Assembly: GCF_007992215.1 (NCBI RefSeq)
Contig: NZ_BJZV01000008.1
Coordinates: 1-64,000, forward strand
Direction of reading: 5' to 3'
From: Methylobacterium gnaphalii
GTDB taxonomy: Bacteria; Pseudomonadota; Alphaproteobacteria; Rhizobiales; Beijerinckiaceae
DNA length: 64,000 bases
The stretch's first letter is position 1. The number at the start of each line of letters is the position of its first letter. A program made the position numbers and the translations under genes. Below, one piece after another: positions 1 to 8,513 of the stretch. Under the pieces are notes generated by a model. That model made no database searches, was not told the origin of the DNA, and saw only the letters and a list, made by a program, of their open reading frames with translations.

Positions 1-33
1 AAAACCTATGCTCACCGCAATCGCGGGCGCCAC

Positions 34-87
34 GAAGCCATCTAGAGCTGGAGCACTAAAGTCTCGCCTGTCGCTCTGGATGGCTTC
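34..87. repeat. REP-like palindrome (family A), diverged copy
   Basis: Inverted repeat with arms at 34-48 and 73-87 that pair with one mismatch (GAAGCCATCTAGAGC against GCTCTGGATGGCTTC). Weaker pairing continues outward to about 17 and 98. The core resembles the cleaner palindrome at 7321-7411, so both look like copies of a dispersed extragenic repeat typical of Hyphomicrobiales. It lies just downstream of the minus-strand ORF ending at 124 and could act as its transcript end. Confidence 0.6.
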
Positions 88-123
88 GCGGCGTTCGCAA
101 TGAGGGTGAGGAACCTTTGGTGT

Positions 124-648
124 TCAGCCCTGCTTGCCGAAGCCGAGTCCGCGAAGAATGTCTCCGATCGGATCGATCCGCGACGAAGTAGCCGTCGCTG
201 TTCCAGCCGCGACCTGCGTCTCTGCCGTACGCGCTTTCTGCGAGCCGGTCTGACGCATGGCGACCTGGCGCTGACGGGTTGCTGCCCGCGCGACCTTGCG
301 ATGCCGTGGCTGCTCGGCCTTCGCCTGATTGGCGATCCGGCGGACGGGCGCTGGAGCGATGGTGGCGGGTTCGATCGCAGCAGGAGCACTGGCCAGGGTG
401 GCCGGTTGCTCGACCGGCGGCGCGGCCTTCACCGGTGGGTCAGTCCAGACGACAGTTGCTGCGGGCATTGGTGCTGCCTCGGCTGCCGCAACGGGCTGGA
501 TCGATACTGTGGAACGCGGCTTAACCGTGTCGCGATCGCTCGAATAGGGAAACGGCGAGGCCGCTACCAATCCGGTGAGCATGATCGCGGAGATAGCGAG
601 CGTTGACTTCAAGTGGATCATGACCGGAAAACTCACGGTCAAGCTCAT
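124..648 (-). CDS. Hypothetical secreted or membrane-anchored Ala/Pro-rich protein
   Basis: A 174-residue protein I do not recognise. The N-terminus has a hydrophobic segment (ISAIMLTGLVAASPF, about residues 18-32) that looks like a signal peptide or single anchor. The rest is rich in Ala, Pro, Val, Thr and Arg and is probably disordered, with Arg-rich stretches around residues 105-135. An alternative ATG at 621 would give a more conventional signal-peptide length. It lies between a palindrome and tpiA, on the same strand as tpiA. No function can be assigned; a structural or cell-envelope role is only a guess. Confidence 0.55.
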   Translation of the reverse strand: MSLTVSFPVMIHLKSTLAISAIMLTGLVAASPFPYSSDRDTVKPRSTVSIQPVAAAEAAPMPAATVVWTDPPVKAAPPVEQPATLASAPAAIEPATIAPAPVRRIANQAKAEQPRHRKVARAATRQRQVAMRQTGSQKARTAETQVAAGTATATSSRIDPIGDILRGLGFGKQG

Positions 649-741
649 GGTTCCGCTTAAGCCCGCGCGAAATCATGCGCCGGGCCGGCGTCTCGGTATT
701 CGATACTGTCTTTGCAATCGCGCCCGTGGTCCGGCCGGCAA

Positions 742-1506
742 TCAGGAATAGGCAGCGCAGATGCCCAAGAAGTCCTCCGCGACGAGGCTGGCGCCACCGA
801 CCAGGGCACCGTCGACGTCCTTCACGGCCATCAGCTCGCGGGCGTTCTTCGGTTTGACCGAGCCGCCGTAAAGGATGCGGATCTTCTGCGCCTCCTCGGG
901 GCCGACCATGGTGCCGAGCATGTCGCGCAGCGAGGCGTGCACCTCGGCGATATCGGCGGTCGACGGAGTATGGCCGGTGCCGATCGCCCAGACCGGCTCA
1001 TACGCGATCACCGTATCCTCGGCTGTCGCGCCCTTCGGAACACCGAGTCCGAGCTGCGCACGAACGATGTCGAGGGTACGGCCTTCCTCGCGCTCGTCCT
1101 CGGTCTCGCCGACGCAGATGATACCGCAGAGCCCGGCTCGACGAGCGCCCAGCGCCTTCGCGTGGACGCCGTTATCGGTCTCATGATGGTAGGCGCGCCG
1201 CTCGGAATGGCCGAGGATCACGTAGCGGGCGCCGAGATCGGCGAGCATCTCGGCAGAAATCGAGCCGGTAAAGGCGCCGCTCGGCCGCGCATGCAGGTTC
1301 TGGCCGCCGATGGCGATGGGGGTGCCAGCCACCGCGGCGACGCAGGACGCAATCAGGGTCGCAGGCGGGCAGATCAGGACGTCGATCTTGTCGAGGAGCG
1401 CGGGTGTGAGCCCGTCGCGCACCGCCTCGACGGTCTGGATCGAGGAGCGCAGCCCGTTCATCTTCCAGTTGCCTGCAACCAGCGGACGCCGTGCTTCGCT
1501 CGCCAT
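742..1506 (-). CDS. tpiA: Triosephosphate isomerase
   Basis: Cytoplasmic glycolytic enzyme interconverting dihydroxyacetone phosphate and glyceraldehyde 3-phosphate. At 254 residues it has the normal length of the TIM-barrel family. The catalytic Lys (GNWKMN, residue 15), His (VILGHSERR, residue 100) and Glu (IAYEPVWAIGTG, residue 170, followed by flexible loop 6) are all present. The open frame extends 8 codons upstream to 1530, but the ATG at 1506 puts the conserved NWK motif at the usual distance from the N-terminus, so I chose it. It is divergent from ppiD; the 217-base gap should hold both promoters. Confidence 0.96.
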   Translation of the reverse strand: MASEARRPLVAGNWKMNGLRSSIQTVEAVRDGLTPALLDKIDVLICPPATLIASCVAAVAGTPIAIGGQNLHARPSGAFTGSISAEMLADLGARYVILGHSERRAYHHETDNGVHAKALGARRAGLCGIICVGETEDEREEGRTLDIVRAQLGLGVPKGATAEDTVIAYEPVWAIGTGHTPSTADIAEVHASLRDMLGTMVGPEEAQKIRILYGGSVKPKNARELMAVKDVDGALVGGASLVAEDFLGICAAYS

Positions 1507-1723
1507 CGTGGTCCCGTCTCCTCGGATCATTCTCTTGATATGGTCCTGGCGGCCTATCAGAGCGAGCTTGGGCGCGCAAACCGGCGGCAGGCCACTTTCC
1601 CGCCTCGACGACCGGCTGGCGGCACTCTTTGCGCGGCGGCGCGGATGGTCTATCGCGAGCCCTTCAATCCGAGGCCCTTTTTCCAGGCGGAGAAGGGCGC
1701 ATAGGCGTCATCCGGGCGGCATC

Positions 1724-3625
1724 ATGCTCCAGAACATCCGCAACGCGAGCCAGCACTGGCTGGGCAAGATCGTGATGTCGGTGATCTTCTTCTTCCTGAT
1801 CGCGGGCGTCGCGATCTTCGGCGTCGAGGAGTTCTTCCGTGGCGGAAGCAGCACCGCCGTGGCGACTGTGGGCAAGACGCAGATCTCGGCGGAGTCTGTG
1901 CGTACCGCCTACCAGAACCAGCTCAACCGCTATCAGCAGCAGCTCAAGCGCATGCTGACGCCGGAGCAGGCCCGCGCGCTCGGCCTGGAGCGGCAGGTGC
2001 TCAGCCAGCTGATCACGGAGGCCGCCCTCGACCAGAAGACCTCCGATCTCGGCCTTGCCATCTCGGACGAAGCGGTTTTGCGCACGATCCGTGAGGAGCA
2101 GGCCTTCAAGGGCACCGACGGCAAGTTCGATCGCACGCTGTTCTACCAGACCCTGAGCCGCGCCGGCATCAACGAGGCGATGTTCGTGCGCGAGCAGCGC
2201 GCGGTCGCTGCCCGTCTCCAGCTCGCTGATGCGGTTACCGCCGAGCTGTCCGTGCCGCAGGCACTGCGCGAGGCCGTGCACCGTTATGCGAGCGAGCGCC
2301 GCACCGCCGCCGTGCTGATGCTGACACCGGCCGCGGCCGGCGACATCCCAGCGCCCACCGACGACGAGCTGAAGGCCTATTACGACAACAACAAGGGCAC
2401 CTTCCGTGCGTCCGAGATGCGCGGCGTGAACCTCGTCGTTCTCGACCCCGAAGCGATGGCGAAGCCCGACACGATCAGCGACGAGGAAGCCCGCAAGATC
2501 TACGACGCCAATGCGGCCAAGTACGGCACCCCGGAACGCCGCACGATCCAGCAGATCACCTTCCCCGACGAAGCTGCGGCAGAGGCCGCCCGCAAGCAGA
2601 TCGAGAGCGGTGAGATGCCCTTCGAGGGCATCGCGACGGCGCGCGGCGTCGATCCCAAGAATCTGTCTCTCGGCAACCTGACGAAGGCCGAGTTGTTCGA
2701 TCCGGCCGTGGGCGACGCCGCCTTCGCGTTGGAGAAGGACAAGGTCAGCGCGCCGGTGAAGGGCCGCTTCGGCACCGTGCTCCTGCGCATCACCGCTATC
2801 GAGCCCGCGACGCAGAAGCCCTTCGACGAGGTCAAGGACGAAATCCGCAAGGCCATGGCCCTGCAGCGTGCCCGCGACGGGCTGGAGACGGCCCATGATG
2901 CGATCGAGGATGCGCGCGCCAGCGGCAAGTCGCTCGCCGACATCGCCAAAGAGCGCGAACTGCCCCTCGTCGAGATCCCAGCAGTGGATGCCCAGGGCAA
3001 GGATGCGACCGGTAAGAAGGTCGAGGGTATCCCCGATCCCGACACGACGCTCGCCGCTGCTTTCCGCTCCGAGATGGGCGGCGACAGCGAGGCCCTGCGT
3101 ACCAAGTCCGGCGGCTACGTCTGGTACGACGTCACCAAGATCGAGGCGGCGCACGACAAGCCGCTCGATGAGGTTCGCGACGAGGCGATCAAGGGCTGGA
3201 AGGAAGCCGAGATCTCCAAGCGTCTCGCCGCGAAGGCCAAGGAGCTGGTGGAGCGGCTCGACAAGGGCGAGACGCCCGAGGCTGTCTCGGAATCTGCTGG
3301 TGTCCAGGCGAAGACCATCGCCGACCTCGCCCGCAACCAGGCGAAGGACGATCTCAGCACTGAGGTGATCGATCGCATCTTTGCTACCGCAGTGGACAAG
3401 GCTGGCTCGGCGCCATCCGGCGAGAACCGCGCGGTCTTCAAGGTGACGCGGGCCGAGATGCCGGCCTTCGAGGCAGGCACGCCAACAGACAAGAACGCCG
3501 AGAAAAGCTTCCGCACCACGCTCTCCGACGACGTGCTCGGCGAGTATATCGCCGACGTGCAGAAGAATGCCGGCGTCAGTGTCAACCAGACTGCGTTCAA
3601 GCGCGCCTTGGGCGGCGAGTATTGA
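1724..3625 (+). CDS. ppiD: PpiD-type peptidyl-prolyl isomerase / periplasmic folding factor
   Basis: A 633-residue inner-membrane-anchored chaperone of the PpiD/SurA family, which helps outer-membrane and periplasmic proteins fold. Residues about 17-36 (VMSVIFFFLIAGVAIFGVEE) form one membrane anchor. A SurA-N-like helical domain follows (to about residue 240), then a parvulin-like PPIC region (about 265-365) and a charged C-terminal region. The length matches E. coli PpiD. The frame is open back to 1310, but that part is antisense to tpiA; the ATG at 1724 directly precedes the membrane anchor. Its stop overlaps the trpE start (TGATG), so it is co-transcribed with tryptophan genes, an arrangement common in alphaproteobacteria. 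Confidence 0.92.
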   Translation: MLQNIRNASQHWLGKIVMSVIFFFLIAGVAIFGVEEFFRGGSSTAVATVGKTQISAESVRTAYQNQLNRYQQQLKRMLTPEQARALGLERQVLSQLITEAALDQKTSDLGLAISDEAVLRTIREEQAFKGTDGKFDRTLFYQTLSRAGINEAMFVREQRAVAARLQLADAVTAELSVPQALREAVHRYASERRTAAVLMLTPAAAGDIPAPTDDELKAYYDNNKGTFRASEMRGVNLVVLDPEAMAKPDTISDEEARKIYDANAAKYGTPERRTIQQITFPDEAAAEAARKQIESGEMPFEGIATARGVDPKNLSLGNLTKAELFDPAVGDAAFALEKDKVSAPVKGRFGTVLLRITAIEPATQKPFDEVKDEIRKAMALQRARDGLETAHDAIEDARASGKSLADIAKERELPLVEIPAVDAQGKDATGKKVEGIPDPDTTLAAAFRSEMGGDSEALRTKSGGYVWYDVTKIEAAHDKPLDEVRDEAIKGWKEAEISKRLAAKAKELVERLDKGETPEAVSESAGVQAKTIADLARNQAKDDLSTEVIDRIFATAVDKAGSAPSGENRAVFKVTRAEMPAFEAGTPTDKNAEKSFRTTLSDDVLGEYIADVQKNAGVSVNQTAFKRALGGEY

Positions 3626-5145
3626 TGCAACCCGAGACCGACCGTTTCGACGCCTTTGCGCGCGCCTATGATGCAGGCCGAGCGAGCCTCGTCAGCCTGA
3701 CCCTGGTGGCCGACCTGGAGACCCCGGTCGCTGCCTTTCTCAAGCTGAAGGGGCACTATCCGGGTCCGGGCTTCCTGCTCGAATCCGTCGAGGGTGGCGC
3801 TGTGCGCGGGCGCTACTCGATGATCGGGCTCGACCCCGACTTGATCTGGCGCTGCAAAGACCGCGCCGAGATCGCCCGCGATGCCGCCTTGGCCGAGTTC
3901 GTCGCCGACGATCGTCACCCGCTGGAATCGCTGCGTGCGCTGATCGCCGAGAGCGCCATCGGCGAGGACGCCAGCGAGACGCTTCCGCCGATGGCTGCCG
4001 GCTTGTTCGGCTATCTCGGCTACGACATGGTCCGCCGCATGGAGCGGCTACCCCAGCCGAACCCCGATCCTCTCGGCGTGCCCGACGCGATCTTGATCCG
4101 CCCCCGCGTGATGGTGATCTTCGACGCGGTCGCCGATCAGCTCACCGTGGTGACGCCCGTGCGCCCGGTCGAGGGCATGTCTGCCAAGGCTGCTTACGAA
4201 GCTGCCCTTGACCGCATCGACCGGGCGACCGCGGCGCTTGAAGCGCCCCTGCCAATCGAGACACGGGTGGACGCTGCCGGCCTCTCGCAGCCGACGCCTG
4301 TCTCCAACACGCCACCAGACGACTATCTGCGGATGGTAGCGAAGGCGAAGGAGTACATCGTCGCCGGCGACATCTTCCAGGTGGTGCTGTCGCAGCGCTT
4401 TGAGGCGCCGTTCACGCTGCCGGCCTTCGCACTTTACCGGAGCCTTCGCCGGACGAACCCGGCGCCGTTTCTCTGCTACCTCGACTTTTCGGATTTCCAG
4501 GTCGTTTGCTCCTCGCCAGAGATCCTGGTGCGGGTACGGGACGACAAGGTTACGATCCGCCCGATTGCCGGTACGCGCCGCCGCGGCGCGACGCCTGCCG
4601 AGGACAAGGCGCTCGCCGACGAACTCTTGGCCGATCCAAAGGAGCGCTCAGAGCACCTGATGCTGCTCGATCTCGGCCGCAACGATGTCGGCCGTGTCTC
4701 GAAGATCGGCACGGTTACCGTGACCAGCTCGTTCTTCCTGGAATACTACAGCCAGGTCATGCACATCGTCTCGAACGTCGAGGGCGAGCTCGATCCGAGG
4801 CATGACACGCTGTCAGCGCTCGCGGCGGGTTTTCCTGCCGGCACGGTCTCCGGCGCACCGAAGGTGCGCGCGATGGAGATCATCGACGAGTTGGAGCGCG
4901 AGAAGCGTGGCCCCTATGGCGGCTGCATCGGCTATTTCGGCGCGCGCGGCGAGATGGATACCTGCATCGTCCTGCGCACGGCGATCGTGAAGGACGGTCG
5001 CATGCACGTCCAGGCAGGGGCCGGGATCGTCTACGATTCCGATCCGCAATCTGAGCAGCAGGAATGCGTGAACAAGGCGAAGGCTCTGTTCCGTGCCGCT
5101 GAGGATGCGGTCCAGTTCGCCAGCAGGGCGCGCCGCGGGCAATAG
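3625..5145 (+). CDS. trpE: Anthranilate synthase component I
   Basis: Catalyses chorismate + ammonia to anthranilate with TrpG, the first committed step of tryptophan synthesis. It has 506 residues from the ATG at 3625; a TTG one codon earlier is also open. The N-terminal half carries the Trp-feedback region and the C-terminal chorismate-binding domain shows DIFQVVLSQRF, PEILVRV, IAGTRRRG, LGRNDVGRV and FPAGTVSGAPKVRAMEII, all diagnostic. The start overlaps the ppiD stop. Unlike some rhizobia, trpE and trpG are separate genes here, with two unrelated genes between them. I see no leader peptide or attenuator directly upstream because ppiD abuts it. Confidence 0.96.
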   Translation: MQPETDRFDAFARAYDAGRASLVSLTLVADLETPVAAFLKLKGHYPGPGFLLESVEGGAVRGRYSMIGLDPDLIWRCKDRAEIARDAALAEFVADDRHPLESLRALIAESAIGEDASETLPPMAAGLFGYLGYDMVRRMERLPQPNPDPLGVPDAILIRPRVMVIFDAVADQLTVVTPVRPVEGMSAKAAYEAALDRIDRATAALEAPLPIETRVDAAGLSQPTPVSNTPPDDYLRMVAKAKEYIVAGDIFQVVLSQRFEAPFTLPAFALYRSLRRTNPAPFLCYLDFSDFQVVCSSPEILVRVRDDKVTIRPIAGTRRRGATPAEDKALADELLADPKERSEHLMLLDLGRNDVGRVSKIGTVTVTSSFFLEYYSQVMHIVSNVEGELDPRHDTLSALAAGFPAGTVSGAPKVRAMEIIDELEREKRGPYGGCIGYFGARGEMDTCIVLRTAIVKDGRMHVQAGAGIVYDSDPQSEQQECVNKAKALFRAAEDAVQFASRARRGQ

Positions 5146-5360
5146 CTCACTGGTCGTATGTCGCTATCGGTGTCGGCGCGCTCATCTGCGCCGGCCCCTT
5201 TCTCCGCTCGCCGGAGCCCCTGAGAGAATTTCTTAAGCACGTTTGAACCGACTCCCGCCCTGACGCGACGAAAGCAGGTGAGGGCCGACATCTCGGTCCG
5301 ATCGGAAGCCCGAATGATCAGGCTTCAATCCCGATCAAACCTGTTCGAAGGAGTCGTGTC

Positions 5361-5702
5361 ATGTTCAAGAACACCGTTATGGCCGCTCTGTCCGCCCTCG
5401 CGATCAGCGCCGCCGCCATTTCCACTGCCTCTGCCGGCAGCATGACGAAGCAGCAAAGCACCACCATCGACGAGTTCGGCAACCGCGTCAGCAAGGTCCG
5501 CGTCGTCAGGACGGACGACTTCGGTAACCGCGTCGCCGGCGTGAAAATCGTCAAGACCGATGCATTCGGTAACCGGATCATCAAGACCCGCACCACCGTC
5601 GATCCTGACGGGCTTGGAAAGGTCACCAAGGTGCGCGTCACGAAGATCGACGCCTTCGGCGACCGGATTTCAAAGTCGAAGGTCGTGTTCAGCGCCTTCT
5701 GA
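5361..5702 (+). CDS. Small secreted protein with tandem FGNR-type repeats
   Basis: A 113-residue protein with a clear Sec signal peptide (hydrophobic core about residues 7-22, cleavage near ASAG). The mature part is built from imperfect units of about 17 residues, each containing D-[EDA]-F-G-[ND]-R-[VI] followed by a basic/valine-rich strand: copies begin near residues 36, 53, 70 and 107, with a diverged copy between. Such alternating short motifs suggest a repetitive beta structure in the periplasm or outside the cell. A strong ribosome site (GAAGGAG, 5347-5353) precedes the ATG. Family not recognised. It sits between trpE and the VOC gene and has no evident link to tryptophan synthesis. Confidence 0.8.
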   Translation: MFKNTVMAALSALAISAAAISTASAGSMTKQQSTTIDEFGNRVSKVRVVRTDDFGNRVAGVKIVKTDAFGNRIIKTRTTVDPDGLGKVTKVRVTKIDAFGDRISKSKVVFSAF

Positions 5703-5834
5703 CGGGTTGCCGCGGCAAGACCCTGACGATCCTGACGCGATGCCCTGCTCGGAATGCATGTCATTCGGAGTGGGGCTTTGCATGTCGCGCCGTACTAGAT
5801 TGCCGCGAGTGGCCGCCGTTATGGGAGCTTCGCG

Positions 5835-6620
5835 ATGGGCACTGCCGAGGGTTGTTTCGTCTGGTACGAACTCATGACGTCCGACCCGAAGGCGGCCGAA
5901 GCCTTCTACCGCCGGGTTCTCGGTTGGACGTTGTCGGATTCCGGTCATCCGTCGATGCGCTACACGCTTGCTTCTGTCGGTGACCGCCGTGTTGCCGGCA
6001 TCATGGAGATACCCGCCGAAGTCCGTGCCCGAGGCGGGCAGCCCGGCTGGATCGGCTATGTCGCCGTCGCGGATATCCATGCCAAGGTCGAGCAACTCCT
6101 GCGTCTGAATGGCATTCTGCACCGGCCGGTGGACGATATCCCCGGCATCGGACGTTTCGCCGTCGTTGCCGATCCGCAGGGCGCCACGTTCGTGCTTTTC
6201 TGCGGCACTGGCGCGCCACCGCCGCAACTTGCACCGGGCACGCCGGGCGATATCGGCTGGCACGAGCTCTACGCCCATGACTGGGCATCCGCATTCGACT
6301 TCTATGAAGCGTTGTTCGGCTGGAAGAGGGGCGATGCGGTCGATATCGGCGCGATGGGCACCTATCAGCTCTTCCGGACCGAGGGGCGGCCGGGCACCAT
6401 GGCGAGCGGTGGCATGATGAGCCTGCCGGGGCCGCCGGCGCCGAGCTGGCTCTACTACGTCAACGTCGAGGAGATCGACGCGGCGACCGAGCGCCTGCGG
6501 CAGGCGGGCGGCGCGATCATCAACGGGCCGATGCAGGTGCCTGGCGGCATGTGGGTCGTCCAGGCCTCGGACCCGCAAGGTGCGCAATTTGCGATCATGG
6601 GCCGTCGCGACGGGACCTGA
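5835..6620 (+). CDS. Two-domain VOC family protein (glyoxalase/bleomycin-resistance fold)
   Basis: 261 residues made of two vicinal-oxygen-chelate modules. The first begins with GCFVWYELMTSDPKAAEAFY (from about residue 7) and the second with IGWHELYAHDWASAFDFYEA (from about residue 140); each ends in a PQGA(T/Q)F strand. This resembles the tandem-VOC proteins annotated as hydroxylases or 27-30 kDa antigens in actinobacteria. No substrate can be inferred, and the metal ligands are not obviously complete. It stands alone between the repeat protein and trpG. The ATG at 5835 follows a GGGAG-like ribosome site. Confidence 0.85.
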   Translation: MGTAEGCFVWYELMTSDPKAAEAFYRRVLGWTLSDSGHPSMRYTLASVGDRRVAGIMEIPAEVRARGGQPGWIGYVAVADIHAKVEQLLRLNGILHRPVDDIPGIGRFAVVADPQGATFVLFCGTGAPPPQLAPGTPGDIGWHELYAHDWASAFDFYEALFGWKRGDAVDIGAMGTYQLFRTEGRPGTMASGGMMSLPGPPAPSWLYYVNVEEIDAATERLRQAGGAIINGPMQVPGGMWVVQASDPQGAQFAIMGRRDGT

Positions 6621-6694
6621 CGCCCGGCTGCGGATTGACGTCGCCGGGTCCAGCGGCGAAACGCTGAAGGATGAATTCAGGCCGATCGCCCGCG

Positions 6695-7309
6695 ATGTCC
6701 AACGTTCTCGTCGTCGACAACTATGATTCCTTCACCTGGAATCTCGTCCACCTAATCGGTCCGCTCTGCGGGAACATCGACGTGGTGCGCAACGACGAGA
6801 TCGGCGTCGACGGCATCCGCGAGCGCGCGCCCGATGCGATCGTGCTCTCGCCCGGCCCCTGCACACCCAACGAGGCCGGTATCTGCCTCGACGTAGTGCG
6901 CGAGTTGGGGGCGGAGATTCCGATCTTCGGTGTGTGCCTTGGGCTGCAATCGATTGGCCAAGCTTACGGCGGCGATGTCGTGCGGGCGCCCGCGCCAATG
7001 CACGGCAAGGTCTCGACCATCTCGCATCGCGCCGAAGGCATTTTTCGCGGACTGAACGATGCCTTCCAAGCCACGCGCTACCACTCCCTCGTCGTGGATC
7101 GCGCGACCTTTCCCGATACCCTGAAGATCACCGCGGAAGCGGACGGGCTCGTGATGGGCATGCAGCACGCGACGCTCCCGGTGCACGGCGTGCAGTTCCA
7201 TCCGGAGAGCATCCTCTCCCACCACGGCGCGAGGATCGTGAGCAACTTCCTCGATATCGCCGCAGCGTGGCGGGCCGAGCGTGACAAGGCTCGCGGCGGC
7301 GTGCATTGA
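6695..7309 (+). CDS. trpG: Anthranilate synthase component II (glutamine amidotransferase)
   Basis: Supplies ammonia from glutamine to TrpE. It is a 204-residue class I glutamine amidotransferase with the NYDSFTWNLV start, the oxyanion-region LSPGPCTPNEAG, the nucleophile Cys81 in GVCLGLQSIG, and His169/Glu171 in VQFHPESIL. The frame is open from 6671, but the ATG at 6695 begins the conserved VLVVDNYDSF strand. In some bacteria the same subunit serves p-aminobenzoate synthase. A long REP-like palindrome separates it from trpD. Confidence 0.95.
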   Translation: MSNVLVVDNYDSFTWNLVHLIGPLCGNIDVVRNDEIGVDGIRERAPDAIVLSPGPCTPNEAGICLDVVRELGAEIPIFGVCLGLQSIGQAYGGDVVRAPAPMHGKVSTISHRAEGIFRGLNDAFQATRYHSLVVDRATFPDTLKITAEADGLVMGMQHATLPVHGVQFHPESILSHHGARIVSNFLDIAAAWRAERDKARGGVH

Positions 7310-7320
7310 AGCCATCTCCC

Positions 7321-7411
7321 CGCCATTGCGAGCGAAGCGAAGCAATCCAGGGCCACCTCGCCAGCCTGTGAGGATCCAGCTCTGAATTGCTTCGCTTCGC
7401 TTGCAATGGCG
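7321..7411. repeat. REP-like palindrome (family A) between trpG and trpD
   Basis: Two 30-base arms, 7321-7350 and 7382-7411, are reverse complements with only two mismatches, separated by 31 bases. The arm core is ATTGCGAGCGAAGCGAAGCA, the typical form of a dispersed repeat found in many Hyphomicrobiales genomes. It is inside the trp gene string, so the transcript would contain a long hairpin between trpG and trpD, which could stabilise the upstream message or reduce read-through. No transposase is nearby. Confidence 0.85.
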
Positions 7412-7454
7412 AGGAGAGTTGCCGCCGTTCGGAATACCTGAAGCCTCATCGTCG

Positions 7455-8468
7455 ATGGATTCATTCAAGCCCCATCTCGCGACGATCGCCGCCGGCACCG
7501 CGCTGACGCGCGACCAAGCCCGCGCCGCCTTCGACGACCTGCTGTCGGGAGAGGTGACGCCGGTCCAGGCGGGCGCCTTCCTTGCGGCCCTGCGGGTCAA
7601 GGGCGAGGCCGTCGATGAGATCGTCGGCGCAGTCGAGGCCATGCGTGCGCGCATGATTGCCGTCGCGGCCCCGGCGGATGCCATCGACATCGTCGGCACT
7701 GGCGGCGACCATTCGGGCAGCTACAACGTCTCCACGCTGGCGGCGATCGTCACGGCCGCCTGTGGCGTACCGGTGGCCAAGCACGGCAATCGCGCCGCCA
7801 CCTCGCGCTCGGGGGCGGCGGACGTGCTCGCGGCGCTGGGGGTCAAGCTGGAACTTCCCCCCGAAAGCCTGACGCGCTGCCTCGATGAGGCCGGCTTGTG
7901 CTTCTTGTTCGCGCAGACCCACCATGCCGCCATGCGCCACGTCGCGTCGGTGCGGAAAGAGCTGCCGTTCCGGACGATCTTCAACATGCTCGGACCCCTC
8001 TCGAACCCGGCCGGCGTCACGGCGCAGGTCTTCGGCGTCTCGATGGCATCTTGGGCCGAGCCGCTGACGCAAGTGCTTGCCGAACTCGGCTCACGGCGTG
8101 TCTGGACGGTGCATGGCTCGGACGGTCTCGACGAGATCACCGTGACCGGACCAACCCACGTCGTCTCACTGGAGAACGGCCGTATCTCGTCGTTCAGCAT
8201 CGATCCCCGTGAATGCGGGCTCGTGCTGTCGACGCTCGAGGACCTGCGCGGCGGCGATCCCGATCACAACGCTCAGGCGCTGTTCCAAGTGCTGGAAGGC
8301 GCACGCAACGCCTATCGCGACATCGCGGTGATCAACGCTGCTGCCGGGTTGCTGGTCGCCGATCGCGCCGACACCCTGGCCGATGGCGTCGCGCGAGCGC
8401 AGAACGCCATCGATACCGGGGCTGCCCTGGCAACCCTGCAACGCCTCGTCGCGGTGTCGAACGCGTGA
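7455..8468 (+). CDS. trpD: Anthranilate phosphoribosyltransferase
   Basis: Second step of tryptophan synthesis, joining anthranilate and phosphoribosyl pyrophosphate. It has 337 residues, the family norm. The PRPP and magnesium motifs are visible: DIVGTGGDHSGSYNVST (about residues 76-92), AKHGNRAATSRSGAADVL, and the LGPLSNPAG loop. The frame opens at 7401 inside the palindrome; the ATG at 7455 gives the expected N-terminus. trpC follows 45 bases downstream. Confidence 0.96.
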   Translation: MDSFKPHLATIAAGTALTRDQARAAFDDLLSGEVTPVQAGAFLAALRVKGEAVDEIVGAVEAMRARMIAVAAPADAIDIVGTGGDHSGSYNVSTLAAIVTAACGVPVAKHGNRAATSRSGAADVLAALGVKLELPPESLTRCLDEAGLCFLFAQTHHAAMRHVASVRKELPFRTIFNMLGPLSNPAGVTAQVFGVSMASWAEPLTQVLAELGSRRVWTVHGSDGLDEITVTGPTHVVSLENGRISSFSIDPRECGLVLSTLEDLRGGDPDHNAQALFQVLEGARNAYRDIAVINAAAGLLVADRADTLADGVARAQNAIDTGAALATLQRLVAVSNA

Positions 8469-8513
8469 TAGAGGGCTGGCCGCACAGAGGCGGCTGGTGT
8501 TGAGGACAAGCCG

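Noticed and set aside
1664..3154. 496-codon open frame antisense to ppiD
   Set aside because: Reverse-strand shadow of a clearly conserved gene, with no motif or ribosome site.
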